From the NCBI GenBank assembly GCA_003259005.1, contig QLII01000001.1, positions 2,992,501 through 3,056,500 of the forward strand: a stretch of 64,000 bases of DNA. Direction: 5' to 3'. This DNA comes from Spirosoma telluris (GTDB taxonomy: Bacteria > Bacteroidota > Bacteroidia > Cytophagales > Spirosomataceae). Shown here piece by piece: positions 8,414 to 17,426 of the stretch. Numbering within the stretch: the first letter of the stretch is position 1; each line of letters starts with the position of its first letter. The translations under genes were made by a program, and so were the position numbers. Below the pieces are notes generated by a model. The model worked only from the letters and a program-made list of their open reading frames with translations, ran no database searches and was not told where the DNA came from.

Positions 8414-10222
8414 ATGCCCGAATTCGACTATAAGCAAGAACTATCCAAAGTACCTCATGAGCCGGGTGTCTATCGTTATTTCGATGCGACGGGTGAGGTG
8501 ATTTATGTTGGCAAAGCCAAAGATCTGAAAAACCGGGTTAGTAGTTATTTTACTAACTCAAAAGGGCATGACCGGAAGACCCTGCGGCTGGTCAGTCAGA
8601 TTCGGAAGATTGAGTTTACCATTGTGCATACCGAATTCGACGCGCTGCTGCTCGAGAATCAGCTCATTAAGCGATACCAGCCGAAATTCAATATTCTGCT
8701 GCGCGATGATAAGACATACCCTTTCGTTTGCGTTACGAATGAACACTTTCCACGCGTATTAACGACTCGACGTATTGACCGAAAATTAGGAACATTCTAT
8801 GGACCGTTCGCGAATTTAAAACCGATGTATACGGTGCTGGATATGTTCAGTCAACTATTCACGATTCGGACTTGCAACTTTAATCTGGCTCAGGAAAACA
8901 TTGAAGCAGGTAAATACAAAGTTTGTCTGGAATACCACATTGGCAATTGCAAAGGTCCCTGTGAGGGTAAACAAACTGAGGCCGATTATGAGAGTGATAT
9001 TGAGCAGGTTCATCATATTCTAAAGGGGAATCTGAAACCCGCGCAGGAGTATTTCAAAGCTCGTATGGTTGAAGCAGCTAATGAACTGGCCTTTGAGCAA
9101 GCTCATAAATACAAAGAGAAAATGGATGTATTGCAGCGGTTTCAGAGCAAATCAACCGTTGTTAATCCTAAAATTGCGGATGCCGATGTGTTTTCAATAG
9201 CCTCCGACGAAGTATCGGCATATATCAATTTCATGAAGGTTGTGAACGGTACCATCGTTCAAACGCACACGGTTGAAGTCAAGAAGAAACTAGACGAAAC
9301 AGATCCCGATCTGCTGGCTATGATGATTATTGAGTTCCGGGAGCAGTATGGTAGCCAGTCGAAAGAGATTATCTCAAACATTCCACTAGACGTGGATTTG
9401 AAAGCCGAGGTAACGGTCCCGCAAATCGGCGATAAGAAGAAATTGCTGGATATGTCGCTGAAAAACGTGCTGTATTTCCGGCGCGAACGGCAGGAGCGTG
9501 CCGCTGCAGAAGCCACAGCCAGCGCCAGTAAAAAAGATCGCGTTTTAATTCGACTAAAGCAGGACTTGCAATTAAAATCGCTCCCTAATCGGATTGAGTG
9601 TTTCGATAACTCGAACATTCAAGGGACTAATCCCGTGTCCGCCATGGTGTGCTTCATTGGCGGCAAACCAGCAAATCGGGAATACCGGCACTTCTCGATC
9701 CAAACGGTTGTCGGTCCAAACGATTTCGCCAGCATGTATGAAGTGGTTACCCGGCGTTATACACGCGTTTTGACCGAAGGTACGGATATGCCCGATTTGA
9801 TCGTGATTGATGGTGGTAAAGGACAATTAAGTGCTGCCTGTGACGCCCTTAAAGCCTTAAACTTATATGGCAAAGTACCCATTATCGGTATTGCCAAACG
9901 GCTTGAAGAAATCTACTTCCCTGAAGATAATTTACCGCTTTACATTGACAAAAAATCAGAATCACTCAAGTTAATCCAGCGTATTCGAGATGAAGCCCAC
10001 CGCTTTGCCATTACTTACCATCGGGATAAACGAAGCCGGAATAGTCTAATTAGCGAACTGGAAAATGTAGAAGGAGTGGGTAAAAAAACGGCGGCCAAGC
10101 TTCTGAAACACTTCAAGGGCGTGACAAAAATTCGTGAAGCTTCACTTAACGACATAGCCGAAGTCGTTGGTCAGGATCGTGCCCAAAAATTGAAGCATTA
10201 TTTTGATACGATCGAGCAATAG
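8414..10222 (+). CDS. uvrC: UvrABC excinuclease subunit C
   Basis: This nuclease of nucleotide excision repair makes both incisions around a UvrB-bound lesion. The 602-aa protein opens with a GIY-YIG domain (GVYRYFDATGEVIYVGKAKD, about residues 18-37, then LKNRV). A UvrB-interacting UVR segment lies near 205-240 (LAFEQAHKYKEKMDVL). The RNase H-like nuclease core includes RIECFDNSNIQGT and DLIVIDGGKGQL. The C-terminal helix-hairpin-helix pair is in ELENVEGVGKKTAAKLLKHF. Length and domain order are normal. It lies between two strong terminators and appears to be a single-gene unit. Confidence 0.97.
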   Translation: MPEFDYKQELSKVPHEPGVYRYFDATGEVIYVGKAKDLKNRVSSYFTNSKGHDRKTLRLVSQIRKIEFTIVHTEFDALLLENQLIKRYQPKFNILLRDDKTYPFVCVTNEHFPRVLTTRRIDRKLGTFYGPFANLKPMYTVLDMFSQLFTIRTCNFNLAQENIEAGKYKVCLEYHIGNCKGPCEGKQTEADYESDIEQVHHILKGNLKPAQEYFKARMVEAANELAFEQAHKYKEKMDVLQRFQSKSTVVNPKIADADVFSIASDEVSAYINFMKVVNGTIVQTHTVEVKKKLDETDPDLLAMMIIEFREQYGSQSKEIISNIPLDVDLKAEVTVPQIGDKKKLLDMSLKNVLYFRRERQERAAAEATASASKKDRVLIRLKQDLQLKSLPNRIECFDNSNIQGTNPVSAMVCFIGGKPANREYRHFSIQTVVGPNDFASMYEVVTRRYTRVLTEGTDMPDLIVIDGGKGQLSAACDALKALNLYGKVPIIGIAKRLEEIYFPEDNLPLYIDKKSESLKLIQRIRDEAHRFAITYHRDKRSRNSLISELENVEGVGKKTAAKLLKHFKGVTKIREASLNDIAEVVGQDRAQKLKHYFDTIEQ

Positions 10223-10262
10223 TGCTAATTCTAACTTACTTAAAAATCATTTTTATTAAACC

Positions 10263-10295
10263 AAAAAGGCACCAGAGATGATCTGATGCCTTTTT
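10263..10295. terminator. Bidirectional terminator between uvrC and gldN
   Basis: AAAAAGGCA at 10263-10271 pairs with TGCCTTTTT at 10287-10295. The inner CAGA/TCTG pairs extend the stem around a short loop. A/T runs on both sides let it act for convergent uvrC (plus) and the gld operon (minus). Confidence 0.88.
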
Positions 10296-10321
10296 AATTT
10301 CTAGCTAGAAGCTTTGTAAGA

Positions 10322-11365
10322 CTAATATTCCCAGAGGCTGTGCTCCGTCTCCATTAGTTCATACTCTGTTTGATAGGATTTCAGCAAGCCTTCGCGGTCA
10401 CCATACATACCCACTAGATCCGTATCACCGGGATTAGCTACCTTCGTAATCCGACCGTAGAATAGCCGCAGGTCAAATGCATCAGCCAGATTTTTGTGCT
10501 GCGCCTGATTTTGAGGGTTGTACCAGATAAATTTCTTTGGATCACTACGGAACAGTTTATCCAGATCTTTATACTTGAACGAAGCAATAGGTTTTTCATA
10601 ACCAGCTGCATTCTTATCGGCAGGTAGCAACAGGGTTACTGTCTGCATGTCGTAGTATAGACGCGAACGTTTCCGATCAAAAATCCAGTCTTCTTTAACT
10701 TCCAGAATATTCAATTCTTTAGGGAAATACTCATCACCTGAAAGAACAGGGGCCGCTGCAACTGCTACTGTATCTTTTTTCGGCTCTACGATAGGCGCAG
10801 GAACGGGCTTGCCTTTTTTGCCTTTTGCAACTTTAGAAGACTTTTTCTTAGGAGCCCCCCAGCCATCATCTACAGGTTCAGCGGCTTTTTTGGGTGCTCC
10901 CCAACCATCATCTGCCTTCTTTTTATCATCTTTTTTAGGGCTTCCCCAACCGTCGTCCTTTGCTCCTCCTTTACCATCCTCAGTAAAACCGGCAGCTTTT
11001 TCTTCTGCGGATAAGCCACCTCCTGTATTTGGAATCAACAGATTTTCGTGAAATTTCTCAGCCGTTAATTTCGTCGTACACGAATCATTAGTGTACGCGT
11101 CAATCAGACCAGCTTTCACCGCATCCATTAAGTATTTCGAAATCTCATTATTCTTCGAGAACATCGACTGATTCTGTTTCTCCTTCAGGTCGATTCGACG
11201 CCAAAGGGTTTTCTTCATCATGATGTCATTCTCGTTGATTCCACGAACCGAATTTGCATTTACACCACTGCTCGCCTTCTCCTGGGCTAAGGCTTTCTCC
11301 CCTGCCAACGCCAGCGCAGCTACAGCTAGCACACCAGCAAATCGTATCGTTCTAATTTGTGTCAT
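10322..11365 (-). CDS. gldN: Gliding motility/type IX secretion protein GldN
   Basis: GldN/PorN is a periplasmic subunit that associates with GldK to form the ring at the outer membrane in type IX secretion. The 347-aa product has a signal peptide ending at about ALA-QEK. The family core includes NENDIMMKKTLWRRIDLKEK (residues 44-63) and LFYGRITKVANPGDTDL towards the end. It is longer than usual because of a Lys/Asp/Trp-rich insert at about residues 137-175 containing three near-identical copies of DDGWG(A/S)PKK. It is the last gene of gldK-L-M-N, 56 bases after gldM, and ends at a bidirectional terminator. Confidence 0.95.
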   Translation of the reverse strand: MTQIRTIRFAGVLAVAALALAGEKALAQEKASSGVNANSVRGINENDIMMKKTLWRRIDLKEKQNQSMFSKNNEISKYLMDAVKAGLIDAYTNDSCTTKLTAEKFHENLLIPNTGGGLSAEEKAAGFTEDGKGGAKDDGWGSPKKDDKKKADDGWGAPKKAAEPVDDGWGAPKKKSSKVAKGKKGKPVPAPIVEPKKDTVAVAAAPVLSGDEYFPKELNILEVKEDWIFDRKRSRLYYDMQTVTLLLPADKNAAGYEKPIASFKYKDLDKLFRSDPKKFIWYNPQNQAQHKNLADAFDLRLFYGRITKVANPGDTDLVGMYGDREGLLKSYQTEYELMETEHSLWEY

Positions 11366-11421
11366 GGCTACTACTTGTTGTCAATTCAGTAAGTTAACGG
11401 TTAAGAAACCGCTTTAGTACA

Positions 11422-13008
11422 TCAATAGAGGGAAATCTGAGCAAGCGTATTACCCATTGGTACATCGCTAATTTCGCCCCGGAAATTTCGGCGCTGTACT
11501 CCACTAACTTCAATAACTAACCGGTCACCGGGCTGCGCTTCAGCAGCTATCTCACCAATGCTCCCACCACCAGCACCTACTTCGGCAGTTTTAACCCGTC
11601 TCGTACCGCGTACTAATGATATAGTAGCCCCTGTAGTGCGGAAGTTTGCATCTTCAGGTGAGAATGCGGCAAAACTAGGATCAGGAACCGCCTGAATCTT
11701 CACGCTACGTGCTGATGATGCCGGTACACCACGAGGATCCGTTGTGGGTGTTCCACCAACTGAAATCTGTAGCGTTGGGCGTGGTACTTTATTCACTCGG
11801 AATGGCTCAGTACCTAATAAGCTACCGGCATTGCTAATATTTAAAGCAACACTAGCCGAATTCGGGACAACCGTTACTTTTCCTTTTTCCCCAGATTGAA
11901 TAACTGCAGCACCATTTGCCGTAATTGTTGGATTCCATAAGGCACCTAACTGTGGACTCTGAATGCTTAATTTATTAGCACACCCCAGATACAAAGGCGG
12001 TAAAGTGCCTGTCTCAATTTGGTATGATGGTTTCGCAACGAAGTATTCGGCAGAGAGAGGCACTGTTTTCAATCCGGCCGGAGTCTGATAAGCAATTGAC
12101 CCTGTTAACACGCGACGAGCAAGGCCGTTCTTGTCATAAGCTCCACCTTGTGCTGTAAATTCAACTATCCCCTGACCATCCTGCATACGAACAGCACCAC
12201 CATTCAAACTCATACGAGGTTGGATACCCGATGAAGATGCAGCCAGAAACATCTGGCCTTTAAATTTAGTACCAGCAACAACTACCTTCGAATCCATGCT
12301 TAGCATGGCAATAATTTTATCAAATTTAACGTCTTGTGCACCAACTTTACTGGCGAGGACATCGAGTACTTCACCTTCAACCCGACGTACATCCGCCTGT
12401 TTCTGACTTAAAACAGCCAAAGCTGCTGGCACCGGTGTTTGGGCAAAGTTTAGTTCAGCGAAATCCTTTCTTTTTTGATCAGGCGAGTTACTGGCAATAG
12501 GATCATCTTTCCCATCAAGAGCCATCGGGCTATATTTTACACCCGAATATTTTGATAGGTTTTCAACGTAGCCATTCAACTGATCTTTCAGTTTGAACGC
12601 AGCTCCATTTCGGTTTGTACCGATCATAAGCTGTGCTACTTTCTCCTCTTCACTCAGGTTTTTAATATTACCTGACTCATCACGGCCACCACCCGCTTCT
12701 ACTAATTGCTCTTTGAGTTTATCAATTTCACCAATTACGTCCGCAGTTATCTTTCGTACTTCATCAGCTTGTTTAACAATGACTAAGTCGGTGGCGCGAT
12801 TACCTGATTTTTCAACAGTAGCCCGAATATTATCAAATGTACCCTGATTGATTTTACCAACGGCTCCAGTAGATTGCTCTAAGCTATTATTAATTAAAAC
12901 GAATTTCTCCAGAATGGCCGACGTGACTTGTAATGCCAATAAAGCGGTCAAAACCAGATACATCATCCCGATCATTTTCTGACGGGGTGTCTCTTTTGTG
13001 CCTGCCAT
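11422..13008 (-). CDS. gldM: Gliding motility/type IX secretion motor protein GldM
   Basis: GldM/PorM is anchored in the inner membrane and spans the periplasm, passing torque from the GldL motor to the GldKN ring. The 528-aa protein has a short cytoplasmic N-terminus (MAGTKETPRQK), one membrane helix (about residues 13-33, MIGMMYLVLTALLALQV) and a long periplasmic part. The first periplasmic domain is helical (about 40-230), followed by beta-rich domains ending in PMGNTLAQISLY. Length is normal. It is followed by gldN and preceded by gldL, with a 15-bp hairpin in the 132-bp gap before it. Confidence 0.95.
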   Translation of the reverse strand: MAGTKETPRQKMIGMMYLVLTALLALQVTSAILEKFVLINNSLEQSTGAVGKINQGTFDNIRATVEKSGNRATDLVIVKQADEVRKITADVIGEIDKLKEQLVEAGGGRDESGNIKNLSEEEKVAQLMIGTNRNGAAFKLKDQLNGYVENLSKYSGVKYSPMALDGKDDPIASNSPDQKRKDFAELNFAQTPVPAALAVLSQKQADVRRVEGEVLDVLASKVGAQDVKFDKIIAMLSMDSKVVVAGTKFKGQMFLAASSSGIQPRMSLNGGAVRMQDGQGIVEFTAQGGAYDKNGLARRVLTGSIAYQTPAGLKTVPLSAEYFVAKPSYQIETGTLPPLYLGCANKLSIQSPQLGALWNPTITANGAAVIQSGEKGKVTVVPNSASVALNISNAGSLLGTEPFRVNKVPRPTLQISVGGTPTTDPRGVPASSARSVKIQAVPDPSFAAFSPEDANFRTTGATISLVRGTRRVKTAEVGAGGGSIGEIAAEAQPGDRLVIEVSGVQRRNFRGEISDVPMGNTLAQISLY

Positions 13009-13088
13009 AAACTATGGTAGTGATAATAAAATTTGTGGAACAGTCCGCCCTAGCGGTTATCGTGTAATGAAGAGAAAAGTCTACATTC

Positions 13089-13128
13089 CTATGTATTACA
13101 GACCAGTATATAAGTCTGTAATACATAG
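13089..13128. repeat. Perfect 15-bp hairpin between gldL and gldM
   Basis: CTATGTATTACAGAC at 13089-13103 and GTCTGTAATACATAG at 13114-13128 are exact reverse complements separated by 10 bases. No T-run follows on the minus strand, so a complete terminator is unlikely. It could stabilise the gldL end of the message or reduce read-through into gldM. Confidence 0.7.
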
Positions 13129-13140
13129 TGTAAACCACAT

Positions 13141-13953
13141 TTAGTTTCCGCGCATGGCTGTCAGCATGCTGCCGTACACACCATTGAGAGAGGCCAGGTT
13201 ACTAGTCAGTTTAGCCAGTTCATTTTTAAACTGCTGCGTATCCCGGCTGGCATCGCTCATATTTTCCATAGCAGCAGTCAGGCTACCATAGAAGGCGTTC
13301 ATAGCCTTTAAGTGCTTATTTGTGTCCTGCAATTCTAATTCATAAACGGCATTCAAAGCGCCCATATTTTTGGTCACTTTCTGAAACTGATCACGATAAT
13401 CTTTCGCTTCAGTAGTGGCATCGGCCATAGAATTCATAGCCGTAATAGCTGTACCATACGACTTATTCATTTCGGTGATCGAGCTCGCTGCTGATTTTAC
13501 ATTCCGGGCATAATCGTTGGTAGCAACGGTTGCGTCGGTCAGATCCTTCATTTTCGATACGGTCTCATTTAGGCTCCGGAAACCTGACCCTAAACGCTCG
13601 AATACGTCAGGCGTTACTTTAGCTTGCGCCAGCATCTGATCCATATTGCCAGTGAGACCATTTGCCTGAGGAGCGGGTTTGCGAGCTTCGCCTTTAAAAT
13701 CATCGGCTAATTCAGGATAAACTTTTTCCCAGGCATATCCATCGCCTGCGGTAGCTGGCATTGTAAAACTCTGCACAGCATACAAAGCAAAAATAACTAC
13801 TTCGGTTAACAGACCGAGCGTTAGCATAAAGCCAAACTGCTCGTTGTGTGTAATTTTCGCCCAGGCGCCGAAGATAACGACGGCTGCCCCAGCACTATAA
13901 ATGGTTGGTACTAAACGATCCCAAAAGAAATTCGTGGATTTTGCTGCTGCCAT
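13141..13953 (-). CDS. gldL: Gliding motility/type IX secretion motor protein GldL
   Basis: GldL/PorL is the proton-driven inner-membrane motor subunit that partners GldM. The 270-aa protein has two membrane helices at about residues 15-33 and 40-61. The second carries Glu51 (LLTEVVIFAL), the position of the conserved membrane-embedded carboxylate of the family. The rest is cytoplasmic, with repeated helical segments (SITEMNKSYGTAITAMNSM and similar) suggesting a coiled bundle. It follows gldK by about 38 bases once the gldK frame is corrected. As literally read, the gldK frame would overlap it by 59 bases. Confidence 0.95.
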   Translation of the reverse strand: MAAAKSTNFFWDRLVPTIYSAGAAVVIFGAWAKITHNEQFGFMLTLGLLTEVVIFALYAVQSFTMPATAGDGYAWEKVYPELADDFKGEARKPAPQANGLTGNMDQMLAQAKVTPDVFERLGSGFRSLNETVSKMKDLTDATVATNDYARNVKSAASSITEMNKSYGTAITAMNSMADATTEAKDYRDQFQKVTKNMGALNAVYELELQDTNKHLKAMNAFYGSLTAAMENMSDASRDTQQFKNELAKLTSNLASLNGVYGSMLTAMRGN

Positions 13954-13991
13954 GATAAGCGATTATTGGATGGAATAGGTAATTGACTTGG

Positions 13992-15121
13992 TTATACTTT
14001 TTTAGCTGCTTTCTTACTGGTTTTACTCTTACTACTCCCCCAACCTTACTTCCACGAGCCGATGCCGTGCGTCCTTCCAAATTATCCATTACACAACGGA
14101 ATCCAATATAGGAACGCTTCTGATCTTCATATTCATACGAACGTGTGCCCGTTTCGAGGTAGTAGGCGATATCTTTCCAAGAGCCTCCACGAACTACTTT
14201 ACGCGGTTCATCAGCATTCTGATTATCGGGGTTCATATCCCACACAATAGCGTTTGTATTATCGGCATAGGCATCGCGGCACCATTCAGCCACGTTACCA
14301 GCCATATTATAAAGTCCGTAATCGTTTGGACTGTAAGCAGTTGCTGGCGCTGTGTAGGGATAGCCATCGGCGTCGAAATTACCACGCTGTGGCTTAAAGT
14401 TTGCTAAATAACAACCTTTGCCATTAGCTACATAAGGATTTCCCCAGGGATATTTAGCTCCGTTTTTACCACCGCGAGCGGCCCACTCCCATTCGGCCTC
14501 TGATGGAAGCCGGAAACCGAACGAACGATAAGCCCCATCTTTAGTACGAAAATCATCGAGCGTATTTGTACGCCATTTGCAGAAGTGCTTCGCGGCAATC
14601 CAGCTTACTCCCACTACAGGGTATGTATCAAAAGCAGGGTGCGCATAGTAGTGCTCCAGCATTGGGTCACCATTGTGATAGGTGAAATCATTTTTCCAAA
14701 CAGTTGTATCTGGATAATACTTGGACATAATTTCCTCCTCGCCAAGCGTCGATACCGAATCAGCCAACAACGCATTGACATACTGCCGATACTCGTGGTT
14801 TGAAATTTCGGCATCATCCATATAGAATGAGCTAATCGTTACCTGGCGGTTCATATTGATTTGAGTAGCCGCTACATCTTCGTCAGCCTGTCCCATAATA
14901 AATGAACCTGAGGGTACTAAAACCATGCCATAAGGGGTTGGCTGTTTCCAGCCTTTACGTCCGGTGGCAGTAATTTCCCCGTTTGTAACACCTACTTCTC
15001 CTTTGCCGCCTTTTCCGCCAAATTTTGACTTCAGAAAGCCACAACCTTGCATGAGCAGTACCACTGCTGCGACCATCACTACCCGGGTTGCGTTGACTGT
15101 TAACCAGTTATACTTCATCAT
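13992..15121 (-). CDS. gldK: Gliding motility lipoprotein GldK (3' end frameshifted in this sequence)
   Basis: GldK/PorK is an outer-membrane lipoprotein of the type IX secretion ring with a formylglycine-generating-enzyme fold. It has a lipoprotein signal (LLMQGCGF) and family blocks GMVLVPSGSFIMG, RLPSEAEWEWAARGG, GNVAEWCRDAY and VVRGGSWKD. The literal frame runs past the natural end to 13895 with an unlikely tail that overlaps gldL. Adding one C to the C5 run at 14037-14041 instead gives the Lys/Ser-rich ending SSKSKTSKKAAKKV with a stop at 13992. I regard that as correct (376 aa). It is the first gene of the gldKLMN unit. Confidence 0.92.
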
Positions 15122-15375
15122 CGTAGAACTTTTCTTATTCTTCTTGTGCGAGACCAGACTAAAAACGAAAATCTGTTTGGTTATTGTATGTTATTCCAGG
15201 TTCGGAATTATTTTCTATCCGTATTCTTACTCAAATCATGTTTTATTGGCAACAAACGCATTTGGCCTTAAATCAGCCTATTCCCCAAAAATAAGCGACC
15301 AATTGCAAACTGCCTAACAACAATATTGCCAAAATGGTCTAAATAGCAAAAAATAAGCTATTATCCGGTCTAAAA

Positions 15376-16349
15376 TCAGTATCGAAAACGCGGAGTTCTC
15401 ACAATTGGCTTCTTTCGGGCATCAGGAACTGGTAACGCATAACCTAGTATAATTTCGTATGATGCTGCGCTTTTTATCTGCGATCCACTTGTTGTAATAT
15501 CGAATGAGCCCCCAATGCGAAGAGCGTTATTATGCATTAAATTAATGCCAGCTGTTGCCATAACAGCATCTTTGAATCGATAACCAACACCTGCCCAGAT
15601 TCGATTATCATAGGTTGCCAGCAGGCTAGCTACAGCAACAGACCCGCGAATCCCTTGTTTGGTACTATACTGAACCAATACAGATGGTTGTACATCAATG
15701 CTATAGCCCAGGCCAAGCCGATAACCCGCAGACAAGTAAGCTTTAGGCTCCGACGCATCAATTGAGCGATCAATAATATAACTGTAGGTAGCCTGATTCA
15801 AGTGCGATACACTAACACCCAGCCAATAGTCGGTTGTATTGTAATAAATTCCTGCCCCAATGTCAGGCTTGAATTGATTGATGCGCCCGGTTGGAATAAG
15901 GGATCATTGGGATCGGTAGCTCGAAACTGCCCGAAATCAAAACCCCTATTGAACATCCCTGCTTGTACACCCAATGCCAGCGTTCCACTTTTCAATGCTA
16001 TTCGGTACGCATAGGATAACTGGACTGCCTGGTTAATGGATGGCCCATATTTGTCATTTAATGCGTAAATACCGATCCCACTCTTAATTTTAGCCAACGG
16101 CATATTGAATGAGAGCATCTGTGTACTTTGAGTTGCATTTCCATCTCCATTACCAATCGTTTGATAACCCATATACTGGGTTCGCTGGGTAATTTGCAGC
16201 CGCGTTACATCCTCAGATCCAGCTGCTGCCGGGTTATAATAAAGCGGATTATACATGTATAAACTAAACTGCGGGTCCTGCTGCGCCCAAACGGGTGAGG
16301 TAGCAATCGCCAGCAGTAACAAGGCATAAACGTAGAGTGTGCGAATCAT
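15376..16349 (-). CDS. PorP/SprF family type IX secretion membrane protein (frameshifted)
   Basis: This is an outer-membrane beta-barrel of the PorP/SprF family, members of which anchor secreted cell-surface proteins. From the ATG ending at 16349 the signal peptide MIRTLYVYALLLLAIATSPV precedes QQDPQFSLYMYNPLYYNPA, the signature start of the family. The frame breaks near 15900, where DPNDP should continue as LIPTGR and then INQFKPDIGAG. Adding one G to the short run at 15900-15902 joins both halves into 324 aa ending TPRFRY. It lies upstream of gldK on the same strand, as PorP-type genes often do. Which adhesin it serves is unknown. Confidence 0.88.
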
Positions 16350-16466
16350 ACGGCCTAAACGAAATTCAAAACGGCTATTGATCAAGGATCACAGCGTTCT
16401 GTTAAACAATGTTACAGTTTACAACTAAACGCTTGTAAAGACAAATTATTGGCCCGGAAATAAAGG

Positions 16467-16509
16467 CTAAATGCCGGAAATGAGGTTATTTCTCGATTCC
16501 GGCATTTAG
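16467..16509 (-). terminator. Perfect 13-bp hairpin downstream of hemD
   Basis: CTAAATGCCGGAA at 16467-16479 and TTCCGGCATTTAG at 16497-16509 are exact reverse complements with a 17-nt loop. The hairpin lies 21 bases after the hemD stop on the minus strand. The T content after it is modest on that strand (CCTTTATTT), so it is a probable but not ideal terminator. Confidence 0.65.
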
Positions 16510-16529
16510 TTTTTACTAACCGTAGTGGT

Positions 16530-17315
16530 TTATAAATTATTCGCCTTTTTCAGATACAAATCTAAGGCTCCAGTCATAGAAGGAGCGTTGGGCAATGGAG
16601 CTTCAATATCAAGCGTTAAGCCAGCATCCGTAATCGCTTTGGCCGTAGTGGGCCCAAAAGCCGCCATCCGGGTTCCATTTTGATTAAAATCCGGAAAATT
16701 GCTTAAGAGTGAACTAACACCAGATGGACTAAAGAAAGCAATAATATCATAGCTTTTAATATCCAGATCCGACAAGTCGGTTGGAACTGTCTCATACATA
16801 ACGGCTTCCGTAAAATGTAAGCTACTTGTATCCATAAACTCTGGAATATCATTCCGCCGGATGTTTGAGCAGGGGAATAGAAACTTTTCGTTCTTATGCT
16901 TCTTAATCAGATCGAAAAGCTCCGTAGCTGTTTTAGTCCCGTTAAAGATCTTACGCTTCCGAATGACGATATATTTCTGTAAATAATTAGCTGTCTGCTC
17001 TGAAATACAGAAGTATTTCATATCGGCCGGCACCTCAACCCGGCCTTCCTGGCAAATCCGGAAAAAGTGATCGATCGCATTACGGCTGGTAAAAATAATT
17101 GCCGTATGAGCCAGAATATTAATTTTCTGACGACGAAAATCTTTAAACGACACGCCCTCAATCTGAATAAAAGGACGAAAGTCAATCTGAAGATTATACT
17201 TGCTAACTAAATCAAAATACGGAGATTTTTCGTCGGCGGGTCGGGATTGGGTTACTAACATCCGGTTTACTTTCGTAAGCCGGGCCTCTGTGGATTGCAT
17301 ACTAGTCTCGTTCAT
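16530..17315 (-). CDS. hemD: Uroporphyrinogen-III synthase
   Basis: The enzyme cyclises hydroxymethylbilane to uroporphyrinogen III in haem and sirohaem synthesis. The 261-aa protein shows the two-lobed HemD layout. Key segments are MLVTQSRPADEKSPYFDLV at the N-terminus, IIFTSRNAIDHFF in the first lobe, FLFPCSNIRRNDIPEF at the hinge and IAFFSPSGVSSLL with MAAFGPTTAKAITDAG in the second. HemD is poorly conserved, and these are its recognisable blocks. It is followed by a hairpin and preceded by the DUF4271 gene, an arrangement common in Bacteroidota. Confidence 0.88.
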   Translation of the reverse strand: MNETSMQSTEARLTKVNRMLVTQSRPADEKSPYFDLVSKYNLQIDFRPFIQIEGVSFKDFRRQKINILAHTAIIFTSRNAIDHFFRICQEGRVEVPADMKYFCISEQTANYLQKYIVIRKRKIFNGTKTATELFDLIKKHKNEKFLFPCSNIRRNDIPEFMDTSSLHFTEAVMYETVPTDLSDLDIKSYDIIAFFSPSGVSSLLSNFPDFNQNGTRMAAFGPTTAKAITDAGLTLDIEAPLPNAPSMTGALDLYLKKANNL

Positions 17316-17426
17316 TGAATCTCTACTCGGGTCAATAGTCAGTTGGCAGTTAACAGTTTCCCGTCGACAGTATAAAAACGCATTTGCTGACTGTCAGCGG
17401 CATCCTGATGACTGAAAACTCATTCA

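Noticed and set aside
13895..13953. A 59-bp overlap of gldK with gldL
   Set aside because: It comes from reading gldK in the wrong frame after the C5 run at 14037-14041. The corrected frame stops at 13992 and leaves no overlap.
17330..17423. Another repeat-type hairpin between hemD and the DUF4271 gene
   Set aside because: Words such as CAGTTAACAGT and GCTGACTGTCAGC are suggestive, but I could not find arms with enough pairing to list it beyond a 13-bp local palindrome at 17386-17398.
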